From: Oscillospiraceae bacterium
Lineage (GTDB): Bacteria; Bacillota; Clostridia; Oscillospirales; Ruminococcaceae
Assembly: GCA_019423755.1 (NCBI GenBank)
Contig: JAHZAU010000005.1
Coordinates: forward strand, 1-53,124
Direction of reading: 5' to 3'
DNA: 53,124 nt
The notes under the pieces are model-generated. The model saw only the letters and a program-made list of their open reading frames with translations, was not told the DNA's origin and made no database searches. Below, in pieces: positions 23,741-31,717 of this stretch. Position numbers and translations under genes: made by a program. How positions within the stretch are numbered: the first letter of the stretch is position 1; every line of letters begins with the position of its first letter.

Positions 23741-23851
23741 GACAAATACCTCCTGTATGGGTGTTTGGAAATGGTTGCTTTCACCTAGAATACGTTTCAC
23801 CCTGCCCAATCCTTTCGTTTCACCAAAGAAATTTTTCGCGGGGAAACCCCT

Positions 23852-23888
23852 ATTCACTATTCACTTTTCACTATTCACTTTTCACTAA
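23852..23888 (+). repeat. R3 tandem repeat
   Basis: Five TTCACTAT/TTCACTTT units ending CTAAAACAAGGGAGC, the typical R3 exit sequence. Confidence 0.8.
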
Positions 23889-23966
23889 AACAAGGGAGCT
23901 GCCCAACATCGAAACAATCCACCGACGCAGGCACTTTCTTTTTGTTTTCGGAAAAACCGGGCGCGC

Positions 23967-23998
23967 TTCTTTCGTTAGTTGGCGCTTGCGCCAACTAG
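23967..23998 (-). repeat. R1 copy J, hairpin 2 replaced
   Basis: On the minus strand CTAGTTGGCGC-AA-GCGCCAACTA-ACGAAAGAAG is intact, but after GAAGC the sequence jumps to GCGCCCGGTTTTTCCG, an R2-type block, so the terminator half is missing. The TAG is the stop codon of the flavodoxin-like gene. Confidence 0.78.
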
Positions 23999-24528
23999 GC
24001 CCAACCTTCCAATGGCGCCAGAGCGTCCAGGTCCACAAAGTCCAGTTTGCCGCCGTAGGTGTCCAAGATGGCCTGGTCCTCGGCGGTACGGGCTTTTGGC
24101 GGGCGGCGGCGAAGCTGCGCTGCCAGCGCGGCCATCATCGCCCGGTGGCCCAGATGCAGCCGGCTGTAATCGATGCCGCCCCGCAGGAAGAACCAGTCCT
24201 CCTCCCGGCAAAGCTCCGGGGGCAGCTGCCGCCGCAGACCCTGGGCAATATGGCGGCGGGTCTCCTCCTGCGACGGGTCGGAAAGGCCCACGGTAAACAC
24301 CGCCAGCCGCTTGCCCGTCCAGTCCGGCAGGCGGCGAAGGGTCTGCCGAAGCCCCAGCACCCCACCGGCATACAGCCCGCCGCCGTAAATGAGGCAGTCG
24401 GCCTCCTGCAGCTGTTTTTCGGTCACCTGCCGGTACTCCACGCAGGGCCAGCCCCGCCGCCGGGCCAATTCCTGGGCGTAACGCCGGGCAGAACCGTAGG
24501 CGCTGCCGTAAACGATCAAACCTTTCAT
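23995..24528 (-). CDS. flavodoxin-like domain protein
   Basis: 177 residues. The N-terminal FMN phosphate loop is YGSAYGSARRYAQELA (residues 7-22), and the isoalloxazine loop YGGGLYAGGVLG (48-59) follows, as in the flavodoxin_5/HemG-like group. The middle KRLAVFTVGLSDPS continues the alternating alpha/beta fold. Such proteins carry electrons or act as FMN oxidoreductases; the partner is unknown. RBS GGAGGG lies 8 bp upstream. The stop codon comes from the CTAG of R1 copy J. Confidence 0.85.
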   Translation of the reverse strand: MKGLIVYGSAYGSARRYAQELARRRGWPCVEYRQVTEKQLQEADCLIYGGGLYAGGVLGLRQTLRRLPDWTGKRLAVFTVGLSDPSQEETRRHIAQGLRRQLPPELCREEDWFFLRGGIDYSRLHLGHRAMMAALAAQLRRRPPKARTAEDQAILDTYGGKLDFVDLDALAPLEGWA

Positions 24529-24629
24529 CTCATTTCCCTCCTGCTTGTGCTATGCTGCCTTTAAAACGAAATGAAACGCACAGAATCCTCAACCCAGTTT
24601 GGGGAAAACCGCTCGGCAAAGAAGCCCCG

Positions 24630-24735
24630 CCCCTTGGGAAAATGTTGGACGCGGGACACCCACTATCATTTTTAAAACAAACCCGGTGCGTAAAACAGGG
24701 AGTGCAGGCTCTTCGCCGCGACTTGGTTTAAGCGA
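24630..24735. repeat. R2 repeat block
   Basis: Gap 24529-24859 has no gene. GACGCGGGACACCCACTATC, then CCCGGTGCGTAAAACAGGG and GCAGGCTCTTCGCCGCGACT are decayed R2 pieces. Confidence 0.55.
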
Positions 24736-24757
24736 AACGGGGGGTCCTCCCCGTTCC

Positions 24758-24813
24758 TATTCACTATTCACTATTCACTTTTCACTATTCACTTTTCACT
24801 TTTCACTTTTTCC
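24758..24813 (+). repeat. R3 tandem repeat
   Basis: About seven TTCACTAT/TTCACTTT units, one of the longest R3 arrays here, downstream of asnA. Confidence 0.8.
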
Positions 24814-24859
24814 CGTGCCGTTCGAGGAAACATCGCGCGTTCCCGAAATCCCCCGCCAA

Positions 24860-25867
24860 TTAGAGCAGCGGGATGCCCGCCTGGCGGCAGAGGGCGCGGG
24901 TCTCGTCGTCCCAGACCGAGGCCTGCACCTCGCCGATATGGGCCTTTTCCAGCAACACCAAACAGAGCCTCGACTGCCCGATGCCGCCGCCCATGGTCTG
25001 GGGGAGCTTGCCTTCCAGCAGCTGCCGGTGGAAGGGGAAGCGCAGGCGGTCCAGGGCGCCGGCCTCTTCCAGCTGCCGCTGCAGCGCCGCCGGGTCCACC
25101 CGGATGCCCATGGAGGAAAGCTCCACCGCGCAGCCCAGCACCTCATCCCACACCAGCAGGTCGCCGTTGAGGGTCCAGTCGTCGTAGTCGGGGGCGCGCC
25201 CGTCGTGACGCTGCCCCGACCGCAGCCGCCCGCCGATCTGCATCAGGAACACCGTGCCGTACTCCTGGGCGCAGGCGTTTTCCCGCTCCTTGGGGGTCAG
25301 CTGGGGCCAGCGGTCTTCCAGCTCCTGGGTGGTCAGGAAGGTGACCTCCCGGCGCAGCGGGTGGCGCAGGCCGGGGTAGATCTGCCGCAGGTGGTCCTGG
25401 GTGTCGCAGATGGCCGCCACGATCTGCCGCACCGTCTCCTCCAGGTACTGGCGGGTACGGTCCTCGGGGAAGATGACCTTCTCCCAGTCCCACTGGTCCA
25501 CGTACACCGAGTGCAGGTTGTCCAGCTCCTCCTCCCGGCGGATGGCGTTCATGTCGGTGTAAAGGCCCTTGCCCGCGGGGAAGCCGTACTCATGCAGGGC
25601 AAAGCGCTTCCACTTGGCCAGGGAATGGACGATCTGGGCCTGGGCCTGAGCGGCGGGGATGGAAAATTCCACCGGCTGCTCCACGCCGTTGAGGTCGTCG
25701 TTGAGGCCGCTGTCCGAGAGGACGAACAGCGGGGCAGTGGCGCGGCAGAGCTCCAACCGGCGGCAAAGCTCGCTTTGGAAGTGTTTGCGCAGGCGGCCGA
25801 TGGCCTGCTGAGTCTGGTACAGGTCCAGCACAGGGGTGTAGCCCAGCGGGAGGATCAGATGGCTCAT
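24860..25867 (-). CDS. asnA: aspartate-ammonia ligase (asparagine synthetase A)
   Basis: 335 residues, normal for AsnA, the class II tRNA-synthetase-like enzyme that makes asparagine from aspartate, ammonia and ATP. Recognisable segments are SDSGLNDDLNGVEQPVEF, HSLAKWKRFALHEYGF, GKGLYTDMNAIRREEE, HSVYVDQWDWEKVI (about 118-131), SSMGIRVD and GGGIGQSRLCLVLL. The chosen ATG gives the family's usual N-terminus (MSHLILPLGYTP...). A TATAAT on the minus strand at 25960-25955 may be the -10 box. No T-box leader was seen. Confidence 0.94.
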   Translation of the reverse strand: MSHLILPLGYTPVLDLYQTQQAIGRLRKHFQSELCRRLELCRATAPLFVLSDSGLNDDLNGVEQPVEFSIPAAQAQAQIVHSLAKWKRFALHEYGFPAGKGLYTDMNAIRREEELDNLHSVYVDQWDWEKVIFPEDRTRQYLEETVRQIVAAICDTQDHLRQIYPGLRHPLRREVTFLTTQELEDRWPQLTPKERENACAQEYGTVFLMQIGGRLRSGQRHDGRAPDYDDWTLNGDLLVWDEVLGCAVELSSMGIRVDPAALQRQLEEAGALDRLRFPFHRQLLEGKLPQTMGGGIGQSRLCLVLLEKAHIGEVQASVWDDETRALCRQAGIPLL

Positions 25868-26029
25868 GGATATCATCCTTTCTGGGGAGAGATGGCGGCA
25901 GGCGGCGGACCGGACGTCAGGTTTTTTCCACCTTACCGTAGTAAATTGTTGAATATTATACCACATCCTCCTGCAAAAAGGAACCACTTTCCCCGGTCTT
26001 TTCCCCATTTTTGCCCGATTTTTGACGTG

Positions 26030-26215
26030 CGCCGAGAACCTCCGCTGGCATTTTCGCGGTGCGGCGCAGGGCCTGCGCGGGAATTTTCGCGCACCTGGTT
26101 TTTTACGAAAAGCAAAAGTAACGTGCCCGCGTCGTAAGCAGTACCGCCGCGGGTTACCCGTTTTCCGCCTGGATTAAACTTTTTGCGCGATTATGCCAGC
26201 GGGGGCTCCCCCGCA
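26030..26215. repeat. R2 repeat island
   Basis: Gap 25868-26190 holds the asnA leader and R2 modules. GAACCTCCGCTGGCATTTTC, GCGCAGGGCCTGCGC with GGGAATTTTCGCGCAC, the CCGCGTCG...CCGCCGCGG hairpin, and reverse GATTATGCCAGCGGGG joined to the palindrome GCGGGGGCTCCCCCGC, which also encodes the end of the next gene. Confidence 0.75.
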
Positions 26216-26910
26216 TAACTATACCGGCGGGTGTAGGGGCAGACGGCAAAGCACAGGCCGCACAGGTCGGTTTCGATGCCGGTGGCGGCCTTCATCCGCG
26301 CAAGCTGCATCTCCTTGCAGCTTTCCCGGCAAAGCAGCTCCTCCCGGGGCAGGCCGGGGGTCCAGAGGGCGCCCCGCAGTGCATGGGCCGGGCAGGCGTC
26401 CACGCAGATGTGGCAGTTCCCGCAGCGGCTTTGGTTGACCGGGGGGTCCGGCGGCAGCGGCGCGTCGGTGATCAGGCTGGAAAGGCGGATGGCGCTGCCG
26501 TATTCCTCGGTGACCAGGAGGCAGTTTTTCCCGATCCAGCCCAGCCCGGCCCGGGTCGCCACCGTCTTGTGGGGCAGCGGGGTGCGCCAGGTGTCGTCCA
26601 TCTGCACCGTCGTGGTGGTGTTGGCCTGGGCGGAGAAGCCCTCCCGCCGCAGGAAATCGGCCCCCGCTTCCATCATTCGGTCCAGCTGCCCGTTGAGACG
26701 GGAATACATCTCGTAGTAGGCCAGGGTGGGCGCTGTTTCCAGGTCCCGGGCGATCTCCCGCGGCACCGGCACCGCCGCCGATACCCCGATCTGCATCGGC
26801 CCGTCCAGCACCGCACTCAGGTCCCCGACCCCCGCCAACACCGCGCCCTGCTCCCGCAGCAGCTCCAGAAGCTGTTTTTTGATCTGCATCATACGTTCCT
26901 GCGAATCCAT
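26191..26910 (-). CDS. double 4Fe-4S protein related to the epoxyqueuosine reductase family
   Basis: 239 residues. The C-terminal part has two cluster motifs: CGNCHICVDACP (about 171-182) and, later, CRESC with CGLCFAVCP. The middle GLGWIGKNCLLVTEEYGSAI matches the conserved core of QueG-like proteins (COG1600). It lacks the QueG C-terminal HEAT region and is much shorter than QueG (roughly 380 residues), so it is more likely one of the uncharacterised relatives. ATG 26910 has better RBS spacing (AAGGAGG) than ATG 26916. Its last residues GEPPLA and TAA are R2 sequence. Confidence 0.8.
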   Translation of the reverse strand: MDSQERMMQIKKQLLELLREQGAVLAGVGDLSAVLDGPMQIGVSAAVPVPREIARDLETAPTLAYYEMYSRLNGQLDRMMEAGADFLRREGFSAQANTTTTVQMDDTWRTPLPHKTVATRAGLGWIGKNCLLVTEEYGSAIRLSSLITDAPLPPDPPVNQSRCGNCHICVDACPAHALRGALWTPGLPREELLCRESCKEMQLARMKAATGIETDLCGLCFAVCPYTRRYSYAGEPPLA

Positions 26911-26984
26911 GGTCATTCCTCCTTTTCCCCCATTATACCACAGAGGACCCCCGCTGGGGGGCACTTGTTTTACGTCCGGGCAAA

Positions 26985-27022
26985 AGTTTAAGCGCGATTA
27001 TGCCACCGCGGGCTGGCCGCGG
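26985..27022 (-). repeat. R2 module
   Basis: GCGCGATTATGCCACCGCGG followed by palindrome CCGCGGGCTGGCCGCGG, just upstream of the GNAT promoter. Confidence 0.7.
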
Positions 27023-27027
27023 CTGCC

Positions 27028-27056
27028 TTGACACTGTTGTACTAGAGTGCTATCCT
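27028..27056 (+). promoter_or_regulatory. promoter for the 27099 GNAT gene
   Basis: TTGACA at 27028-27033, 17 bp spacer, TATCCT at 27051-27056. Confidence 0.6.
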
Positions 27057-27098
27057 TTGCTTAAACAAGCCATCATCTGGAAAAAGGAGGCTATCCCC

Positions 27099-27578
27099 AT
27101 GCCAAACCAACTGACCTTCCGCTTCGCCCAGCCCAGCGACACCCCGCTCATCCTGCAATTTATCCGGGAGCTGGCTGATTACGAAAAGCTGCTGCACGAG
27201 GTGATCGCCGACGAAGCCACCTTGGAGGAATGGATTTTCCGCAAGCAGAAGGCCGAGGTCCTCTTCGCGGTGGTGGACGGCACCGAGATCGGCTTTGCGC
27301 TGTTCTTCCACAATTTTTCCACCTTCCTGGGCCGCGCGGGGCTTTACCTGGAAGACCTGTACGTTAAGCCGGAGTACCGCGGGCACGGCTACGGAAAAGC
27401 TATCCTGAAAAAGCTGGCGGCTATCGCCGTGGAGCGCAGGTGCGGCCGCTTGGAGTGGTGGTGCCTGGACTGGAACCAGCCGAGCATCGACTTTTACCGC
27501 TCGCTTGGCGCCCAGCCCATGTCCGACTGGACGGTCTACCGCATCACCGGCGACACCCTCACCAATCTGGCAAAATAA
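27099..27578 (+). CDS. GNAT-family N-acetyltransferase
   Basis: 159 residues. It resembles the diamine/spermidine acetyltransferase-like subgroup: FRFAQPSDTPLILQFIRELA, ADYEKLLHEV, then GLYLEDLYVKPEYRGHGYGK (about 89-108) with the acetyl-CoA loop RGHGYGK, and WNQPSIDFYRSLGAQPMSDW. The acceptor is not determined. RBS AAAAGGAGG precedes the ATG and a good promoter lies 43 bp upstream. It appears monocistronic. Confidence 0.9.
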   Translation: MPNQLTFRFAQPSDTPLILQFIRELADYEKLLHEVIADEATLEEWIFRKQKAEVLFAVVDGTEIGFALFFHNFSTFLGRAGLYLEDLYVKPEYRGHGYGKAILKKLAAIAVERRCGRLEWWCLDWNQPSIDFYRSLGAQPMSDWTVYRITGDTLTNLAK

Positions 27579-27683
27579 AAATATCTCTGCCATTCGAACC
27601 GGGTAATATTTTTTTAATACTACCTCTTTCTTGTATTAAACTATACTCAATTACAAAATATATGTTATTGGAGGGAAAACCCA

Positions 27684-28121
27684 TTGTTCGGTCTTTCAAC
27701 CAAGAAAGTATTAAGTAATGCTATTTTAAACGCGTGCAAAAACAAACTCCCTGACTACAAAAAAATAATATTAGACAACATCTTTTTATTGGAAGGACGC
27801 TCAGAAGAAGACTGTGAACAAATCTTCAAACTGATGCGGAGGGAATATTTGGATTCTGTAGCAAACTCCGTAGTTGAATCTTTTCAAATCAGTTCTCCTG
27901 TGATCGCATCCAAAATACAACTTGTACTTTTACGCCCCGATATGTGTGGCTATGAGGGTATTGATCTTGATAATGGGCTGATGGCCGGAGAATTATTTGC
28001 CATTTGCTTTTACGCCATGAAAAACTCCACCGCCAAACCGAAAGATTGCATTCGTCTGAACCACTTGCAAAATGACCTTATGGATCGTGTACTAGCAGAA
28101 GTAAACGCGGAAATGTCCTAA
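27684..28121 (+). CDS. AT-rich orphan protein, function unknown
   Basis: 145 residues from a TTG start (TTGTTCGGT) placed 8 bp after GGAGGG; no suitable ATG is near. Its base composition is visibly AT-rich compared with all neighbours, as is the 100 bp leader, which suggests recent transfer. The protein is mostly helical, with no signal peptide or membrane span. A central GYEGIDLDNGLMAGELFAIC stands out. I recognise no family. A strong bidirectional terminator follows 28 bp after the stop. Confidence 0.7.
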   Translation: MFGLSTKKVLSNAILNACKNKLPDYKKIILDNIFLLEGRSEEDCEQIFKLMRREYLDSVANSVVESFQISSPVIASKIQLVLLRPDMCGYEGIDLDNGLMAGELFAICFYAMKNSTAKPKDCIRLNHLQNDLMDRVLAEVNAEMS

Positions 28122-28148
28122 TTTGCTATCAAAGTTGATATCTTACAT

Positions 28149-28193
28149 AAAAAACACGCCTGGACAAGTTTCTCTTATCCAGGCGTGTTTTTT
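28149..28193. terminator. bidirectional terminator between the orphan gene and add
   Basis: AAAAAACACGCCTGGA and TCCAGGCGTGTTTTTT pair as a 16 bp stem around CAAGTTTCTCTTA, with T runs on both strands. Confidence 0.9.
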
Positions 28194-29178
28194 ATCTATA
28201 TAATTCCAGCAGGCTGTGCTTGAGGGAGTCAGGGGCGAAGGCGCAGGCTGCGGCGTTGCGGCAAAGCTGGCGCTGCTGCTCCGGGGTCAGGCCGGCGTGC
28301 TGCTGCAGCAGGGAAAACTCCCGGGTCAGGCTGGTGCCGCTGACGGTGCGGTTGTCGGTGTTGACGGTGGCCAGCAGGCCGTTTTCCAAAAAGCGCTGCA
28401 GGGGGTAGTCCTCCCAGCGGCGGACCGCCTTGGTCTGCAGGTTGCTCACCGGGCAAAGCTCCACCCCGACCCCCAGCTGGGCGCAGCGACGCATCAGCGC
28501 CTCGTCCTGCACCATGGCGATGCCGTGGCCGATGCGCCGGGCGCCCATTTCCAGAGCATCCGCCACGCTTTGGGCGCTGCCGCACTCCCCGGCGTGGATG
28601 GTAAAGGGCAGCTCCAACCGCCGGGCCTCGGCAAACAGCGGGAAAAATTCCCCGTTGGGACGTCCGGCCTCATCCCCGGCCAGGTCCACGGCGCAGACCC
28701 CCTGTCCCAGGTACTCCCGGGCCAGGCGGAGCATCTCCACGTTCTGCTCCGGGCTGTGGTGGCGCATGGCGCAGACGATGACCCCCCAGTGGGCGCCGCC
28801 TGCTTTCTGGGCGTCCTCCAAGCCTTCCAGCACCGCTTCCAGGGACTGGCGGGCGGTCTGGGCGGGCGTTTGGAGCAGCGCCGGGGAGAACCGCACCTCC
28901 GCGTAGCGCACCCCATCTTCAGTGAGGGATGCAAGGAAGCTCTTAGCGGCCTGGCGGGTGTGTTCGGGGGTGTCCAGGCAGCGGATGGGCAGGTCGAAGC
29001 GCTGAAGGTACTCCGCCAGGCTGGCGCAGTCCTCGGGGGCGCGCAGCCGCTCCATCAGCTGGGGCAGCTCCATCTCCTCGCCCTGGCTTCGCAGCACCTC
29101 CTGGACAAACGCCGGGTCCAGCGAACCGTCCAGGTGGCAGTGCAGCTCGATTTTGGGCAGATTCTTCGGATCGTTCAT
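28192..29178 (-). CDS. add: adenosine deaminase
   Basis: 328 residues. It deaminates adenosine (or a related 6-aminopurine) to inosine in purine salvage. Metal and catalytic motifs of the amidohydrolase fold are present: IELHCHLDGSL (HxH, about 10-20), TIHAGECGS (about 193-201), RIGHGIAMV (about 217-225) and ATVNTDNRTVSGTSL (about 273-287, where most adenosine deaminases have NSDDP). The ATG at 29178 follows GGAG by 7 bp. The NTDNR variant is seen in some adenine/adenosine deaminase-like proteins, so the exact substrate is not certain. Confidence 0.88.
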   Translation of the reverse strand: MNDPKNLPKIELHCHLDGSLDPAFVQEVLRSQGEEMELPQLMERLRAPEDCASLAEYLQRFDLPIRCLDTPEHTRQAAKSFLASLTEDGVRYAEVRFSPALLQTPAQTARQSLEAVLEGLEDAQKAGGAHWGVIVCAMRHHSPEQNVEMLRLAREYLGQGVCAVDLAGDEAGRPNGEFFPLFAEARRLELPFTIHAGECGSAQSVADALEMGARRIGHGIAMVQDEALMRRCAQLGVGVELCPVSNLQTKAVRRWEDYPLQRFLENGLLATVNTDNRTVSGTSLTREFSLLQQHAGLTPEQQRQLCRNAAACAFAPDSLKHSLLELYR

Positions 29179-29194
29179 AATCAATCTCCTTCTG

Positions 29195-29540
29195 CGGTGC
29201 GGCCAGCCCGCACGGGCATAATCGCGCTTAAAGTTTTAGCTAACGGAAAACGAGTAACCCGCGACTCGGTTGGATGAAAAAGGAAAGTCTTTTTTATGCT
29301 TTCGGATAGATTGTACGTGGTTATCCTGCGCAGAAAACTTTAGACGCGGGACGCTCATTTGGGTTTTGGGAAAAAACGGATGCGCGAAACAGGGGGCGCA
29401 GGCTCTGCGCTTCTTTCGTTAGTTGGCGCTTGCCCCAACTAGGCCCCCGCGGGCATAATCGCGGCGGGGAAGCCCCCGCGGGCATAATCGCGCTTAAAGT
29501 TTTAGCTAATGGAAAACGAGTAACCCGCGGCGCAGTCAGG
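29195..29540. repeat. R2 repeat island upstream of add
   Basis: The 501 bp gap 29179-29679 holds no gene. R2 blocks: GGGCATAATCGCGC-TTAAAGTTTTAG-CTAACGG with GAGTAACCCGCGACTCGG (29214-29272), decayed reverse pieces at 29335-29410, and two GGGCATAATCGCG units around a GCGGGGAAGCCCCCGC palindrome (29450-29490) followed again by GAGTAACCCGCGGCG (29518-29532). Near-identical 50 bp segments at 29214 and 29479 are direct repeats. Confidence 0.75.
29411..29442 (-). repeat. R1 copy K, hairpin 2 replaced
   Basis: On the minus strand CTAGTTGGGGC-AA-GCGCCAACTA has one broken pair. After ACGAAAGAAG the sequence passes straight into the R2 palindrome GCGCAGAGCCTGCGC, so the terminator half is absent, as in copy J. 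Confidence 0.75.
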
Positions 29541-29565
29541 TGCGAAACAGGAGGCTTCCTCGCCC

Positions 29566-29597
29566 CTATTCCCTATTCACTCTTCACTTTTCACTAA
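29566..29597 (+). repeat. R3 tandem repeat
   Basis: CCCTATTCCCTATTCACTCT and TCACTTTTCACTAAAGCAAG, the usual R3 units and exit. Confidence 0.75.
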
Positions 29598-29679
29598 AGC
29601 AAGCGGGCTCCGCGGCGCATCTGTTTTTTCCCGCCATTATATCACCTTCGGCGCCATCTGTCCAGCTTCCGCCGTGGGG

Positions 29680-30576
29680 CTATCTTTGGGGAGCCGCCAG
29701 GGACATGAGGTATTCCCCTACCTGGTAGGCCAGGAGCAGGGCGGTGTCGGCCAGCGGGTCGGGCAGGCGGTTCATATAGTTGTGTACCTCAAAGGCAAAG
29801 TCCCCCTCGTAGCCGATTTCCGGCAGCACCGGCATGACCTCCTGCCAGCGGATGGTGCCGGTCAGGGGCAGCACGTGCATGAGGGTGGGGTCGGTTTGGC
29901 TGTAGGTGTCGGAAACGTGGGTCGCCAGCAGGTGCCGTCCCAGGATGCGCAGGCACTGGGCCTGGTCCTGCTGCATGATGTCGGCGTGCTCAAAGTCCCA
30001 GCAGACGCCGATGCTCTCGTCGCCGAAGCGTTCCATCAGCTCCACCAGCTCCTGGGGATAGGCGCCGAACTTGCGCCGGGGGGCGATGCCGTAATCGCAC
30101 ATATTTTCCAGCGCCAGCTTCATGCCCATGCCCTTGAGCTGTTCCAGCAGCGGGGCGAAGTAGTCATAATTGGCCTGGATGGAGGGGCCGTAGTAGTCCA
30201 CCCGTCCGGCCACCGTCTCGGGGTGCAGCACGCAGGTGTGGGCCCCCAGGCGGCGGCAGCATTCCAGCGAACGCTGCTGCAGCTGGCGGTGGCGCAGGCG
30301 CTGCTCCTCGCTCAGGCGCGGGTCCAAAAAGTTGTAAAAATAGGCGTGGCACTGGCCAAAGCGCACCCCCAGACGGCCGGCGGCTTCGGCGGCGTCCTCC
30401 ACCCAGCGCTCCCAGCCGTCCTCCAAAAAGGGCGACCCCGGCAGGGCCCAGTCGTAGAAGTTCAGGTCAAAGACCCCAAAGCCTGCGGCGCTCACCCGGG
30501 TCAGGGTCTCCTCCAAGGTGGCTTTGCGCCCGTCGGGACGCAGAAAGAACAGGTTGGTCGAAGTAGCAAGCTGCAT
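29680..30576 (-). CDS. sugar phosphate isomerase/epimerase-like TIM-barrel protein
   Basis: 298 residues of the AP-endonuclease-2/xylose-isomerase-like TIM barrel. Metal-ligand segments visible in order: GQCHAYFYNFL (about 94-104), CVLHPETV (about 134-141), KLALENMCDYG (about 177-187), GVCWDFEHADIM (about 213-224), HLLATHVSDTY (about 238-248) and DFAFEVHNYM near the end. Members isomerise or epimerise keto-sugars or inositols. It starts 12 bp after the SIS gene stop, behind AAAGGAGG, and is the last gene of the HAD-SIS-TIM operon. Confidence 0.87.
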   Translation of the reverse strand: MQLATSTNLFFLRPDGRKATLEETLTRVSAAGFGVFDLNFYDWALPGSPFLEDGWERWVEDAAEAAGRLGVRFGQCHAYFYNFLDPRLSEEQRLRHRQLQQRSLECCRRLGAHTCVLHPETVAGRVDYYGPSIQANYDYFAPLLEQLKGMGMKLALENMCDYGIAPRRKFGAYPQELVELMERFGDESIGVCWDFEHADIMQQDQAQCLRILGRHLLATHVSDTYSQTDPTLMHVLPLTGTIRWQEVMPVLPEIGYEGDFAFEVHNYMNRLPDPLADTALLLAYQVGEYLMSLAAPQR

Positions 30577-30588
30577 AGCGGGCCTCCT

Positions 30589-31716
30589 TTAGTCCAGGAT
30601 GATCTGGCGGCTTTTTGCCACCGTAGCAAAGTCGATGCAGGCGGTCCAATGGTCCCGGGTGCCCCGGAAGTCCTCGCCGCCCAAAAGCTGGGCCAGGTGC
30701 CCCACCGCCAGCGAAACCGGTAGATAACCGGTCAACGGGTCCAGAAGAGGCTCCGTCCCGGCGGGCAGGCTCATGCGCCAGGGGCGTTCCGAAGGCTGCG
30801 CTTCCTCCGGCTCGTCGGTGAGCACCACCAGCGGACGGCCCACCTCGGCGGCTACGTCCCGCAGTTCGCAGCTGCGGCTGTAACCGCCCTCCTTGTGGCG
30901 CACGAACTGGAAGGTCGCGGTGCCTTCCACGTCCAGGATGAAGTAGTTCATGTGCAGCCAGTCCTCGGTGTTGTGGGCGCTGGCGGGCAGGCCGATGGTC
31001 TCCAGCTCCTTGGCGTAGGCAAAGAAGCTGTTGGCGTAGTCCCCAGCGGTGCCGATGAACTCAAAGGCCCGCGCCGAAGCAAGCTTCGGGGCCAAGGCGG
31101 CCGCCTGCTGCTGCCAAAGGGACATCATCCCTTCCAGCACCGGCGGCAGGGCCAGCAGCTGCTGCCAAAGGGCCTCGGCCCGGGCGCGGTCCTCGTCCTC
31201 CCGGGCAAGCTCCACCGCCAAAGCGTACAGCGCCATGACCGACGCCGCGTAGGAGCGCATCCCCGGACCGCCGCACAGGCGGGGGATCTCCATGGTCAGC
31301 GCCAGGCTGGACACCCCATACAGGGGGGAACGCTCGCTGCCGGTGACCGCCAGCACGGTGCCGCCCATGCCGGTAATGCGCTGGGCCGCCTCCACCATGC
31401 GGGAAACGGCGCCGGAGTTGCTGATGAAAACATACACCGTGCCGGGGTGACGAGTGAGGGCCCGGCGGCTGAGGCAGCGGGCCACGTCGATGGCGTAGCT
31501 TACCTCAGCGTCCAGGCCGGTGAGCTCCGCAAAGGCCGGACGGGCGGCCAGGGCGGCGCAGTAGCTGTCGCCGCAGCCGACGAGAACCAGCTTTTTGGCC
31601 TCCTGCAGACGGGGGTCGGCCGCCAGGGCCGCCGCCTTCTGCCGCAGGGCGGGCAGCAGCTCGGTCATAAGAGCCGGCACGCTTTCGATCTGTCGCATCA
31701 TGGGGCTGAGTTCCAT
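30589..31716 (-). CDS. double-SIS-domain sugar isomerase/deglycase-like protein
   Basis: 375 residues with two SIS domains. The first has LVLVGCGDSYCAALAARPA (about 43-61) and VFISNSGAVSRMVEAAQ (about 92-108). The second begins around 205 with FEFIGTAGDYANSFFAYAK and ETIGLPASAHNTEDWLHMN. It resembles the isomerase half of glucosamine-6-phosphate synthase and the AgaS/FrlB-type deaminases and deglycases that act on phosphorylated amino sugars or Amadori products. Its ATG lies 1 bp after the HAD stop, behind GGAAGGGG, so translation is coupled. The exact substrate is unknown. Confidence 0.85.
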   Translation of the reverse strand: MELSPMMRQIESVPALMTELLPALRQKAAALAADPRLQEAKKLVLVGCGDSYCAALAARPAFAELTGLDAEVSYAIDVARCLSRRALTRHPGTVYVFISNSGAVSRMVEAAQRITGMGGTVLAVTGSERSPLYGVSSLALTMEIPRLCGGPGMRSYAASVMALYALAVELAREDEDRARAEALWQQLLALPPVLEGMMSLWQQQAAALAPKLASARAFEFIGTAGDYANSFFAYAKELETIGLPASAHNTEDWLHMNYFILDVEGTATFQFVRHKEGGYSRSCELRDVAAEVGRPLVVLTDEPEEAQPSERPWRMSLPAGTEPLLDPLTGYLPVSLAVGHLAQLLGGEDFRGTRDHWTACIDFATVAKSRQIILD

Positions 31717-31717
31717 G

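Noticed and set aside
25868..26029. T-box leader upstream of asnA.
   Set aside because: No T-box sequence (TGGNACC-type) or specifier stem was visible; only a TATAAT and an AT-rich stretch.
28192..28408. R1-type element after add.
   Set aside because: The hairpin at 28149-28193 shares no sequence with R1 and lacks the ACGAAAGA linker; it is an ordinary terminator.
29680..31716. Assignment of the SIS and TIM-barrel proteins as FrlB and FrlC of fructoselysine catabolism.
   Set aside because: No FrlD-type kinase or fructoselysine permease is nearby and sequence marks are only family-level.
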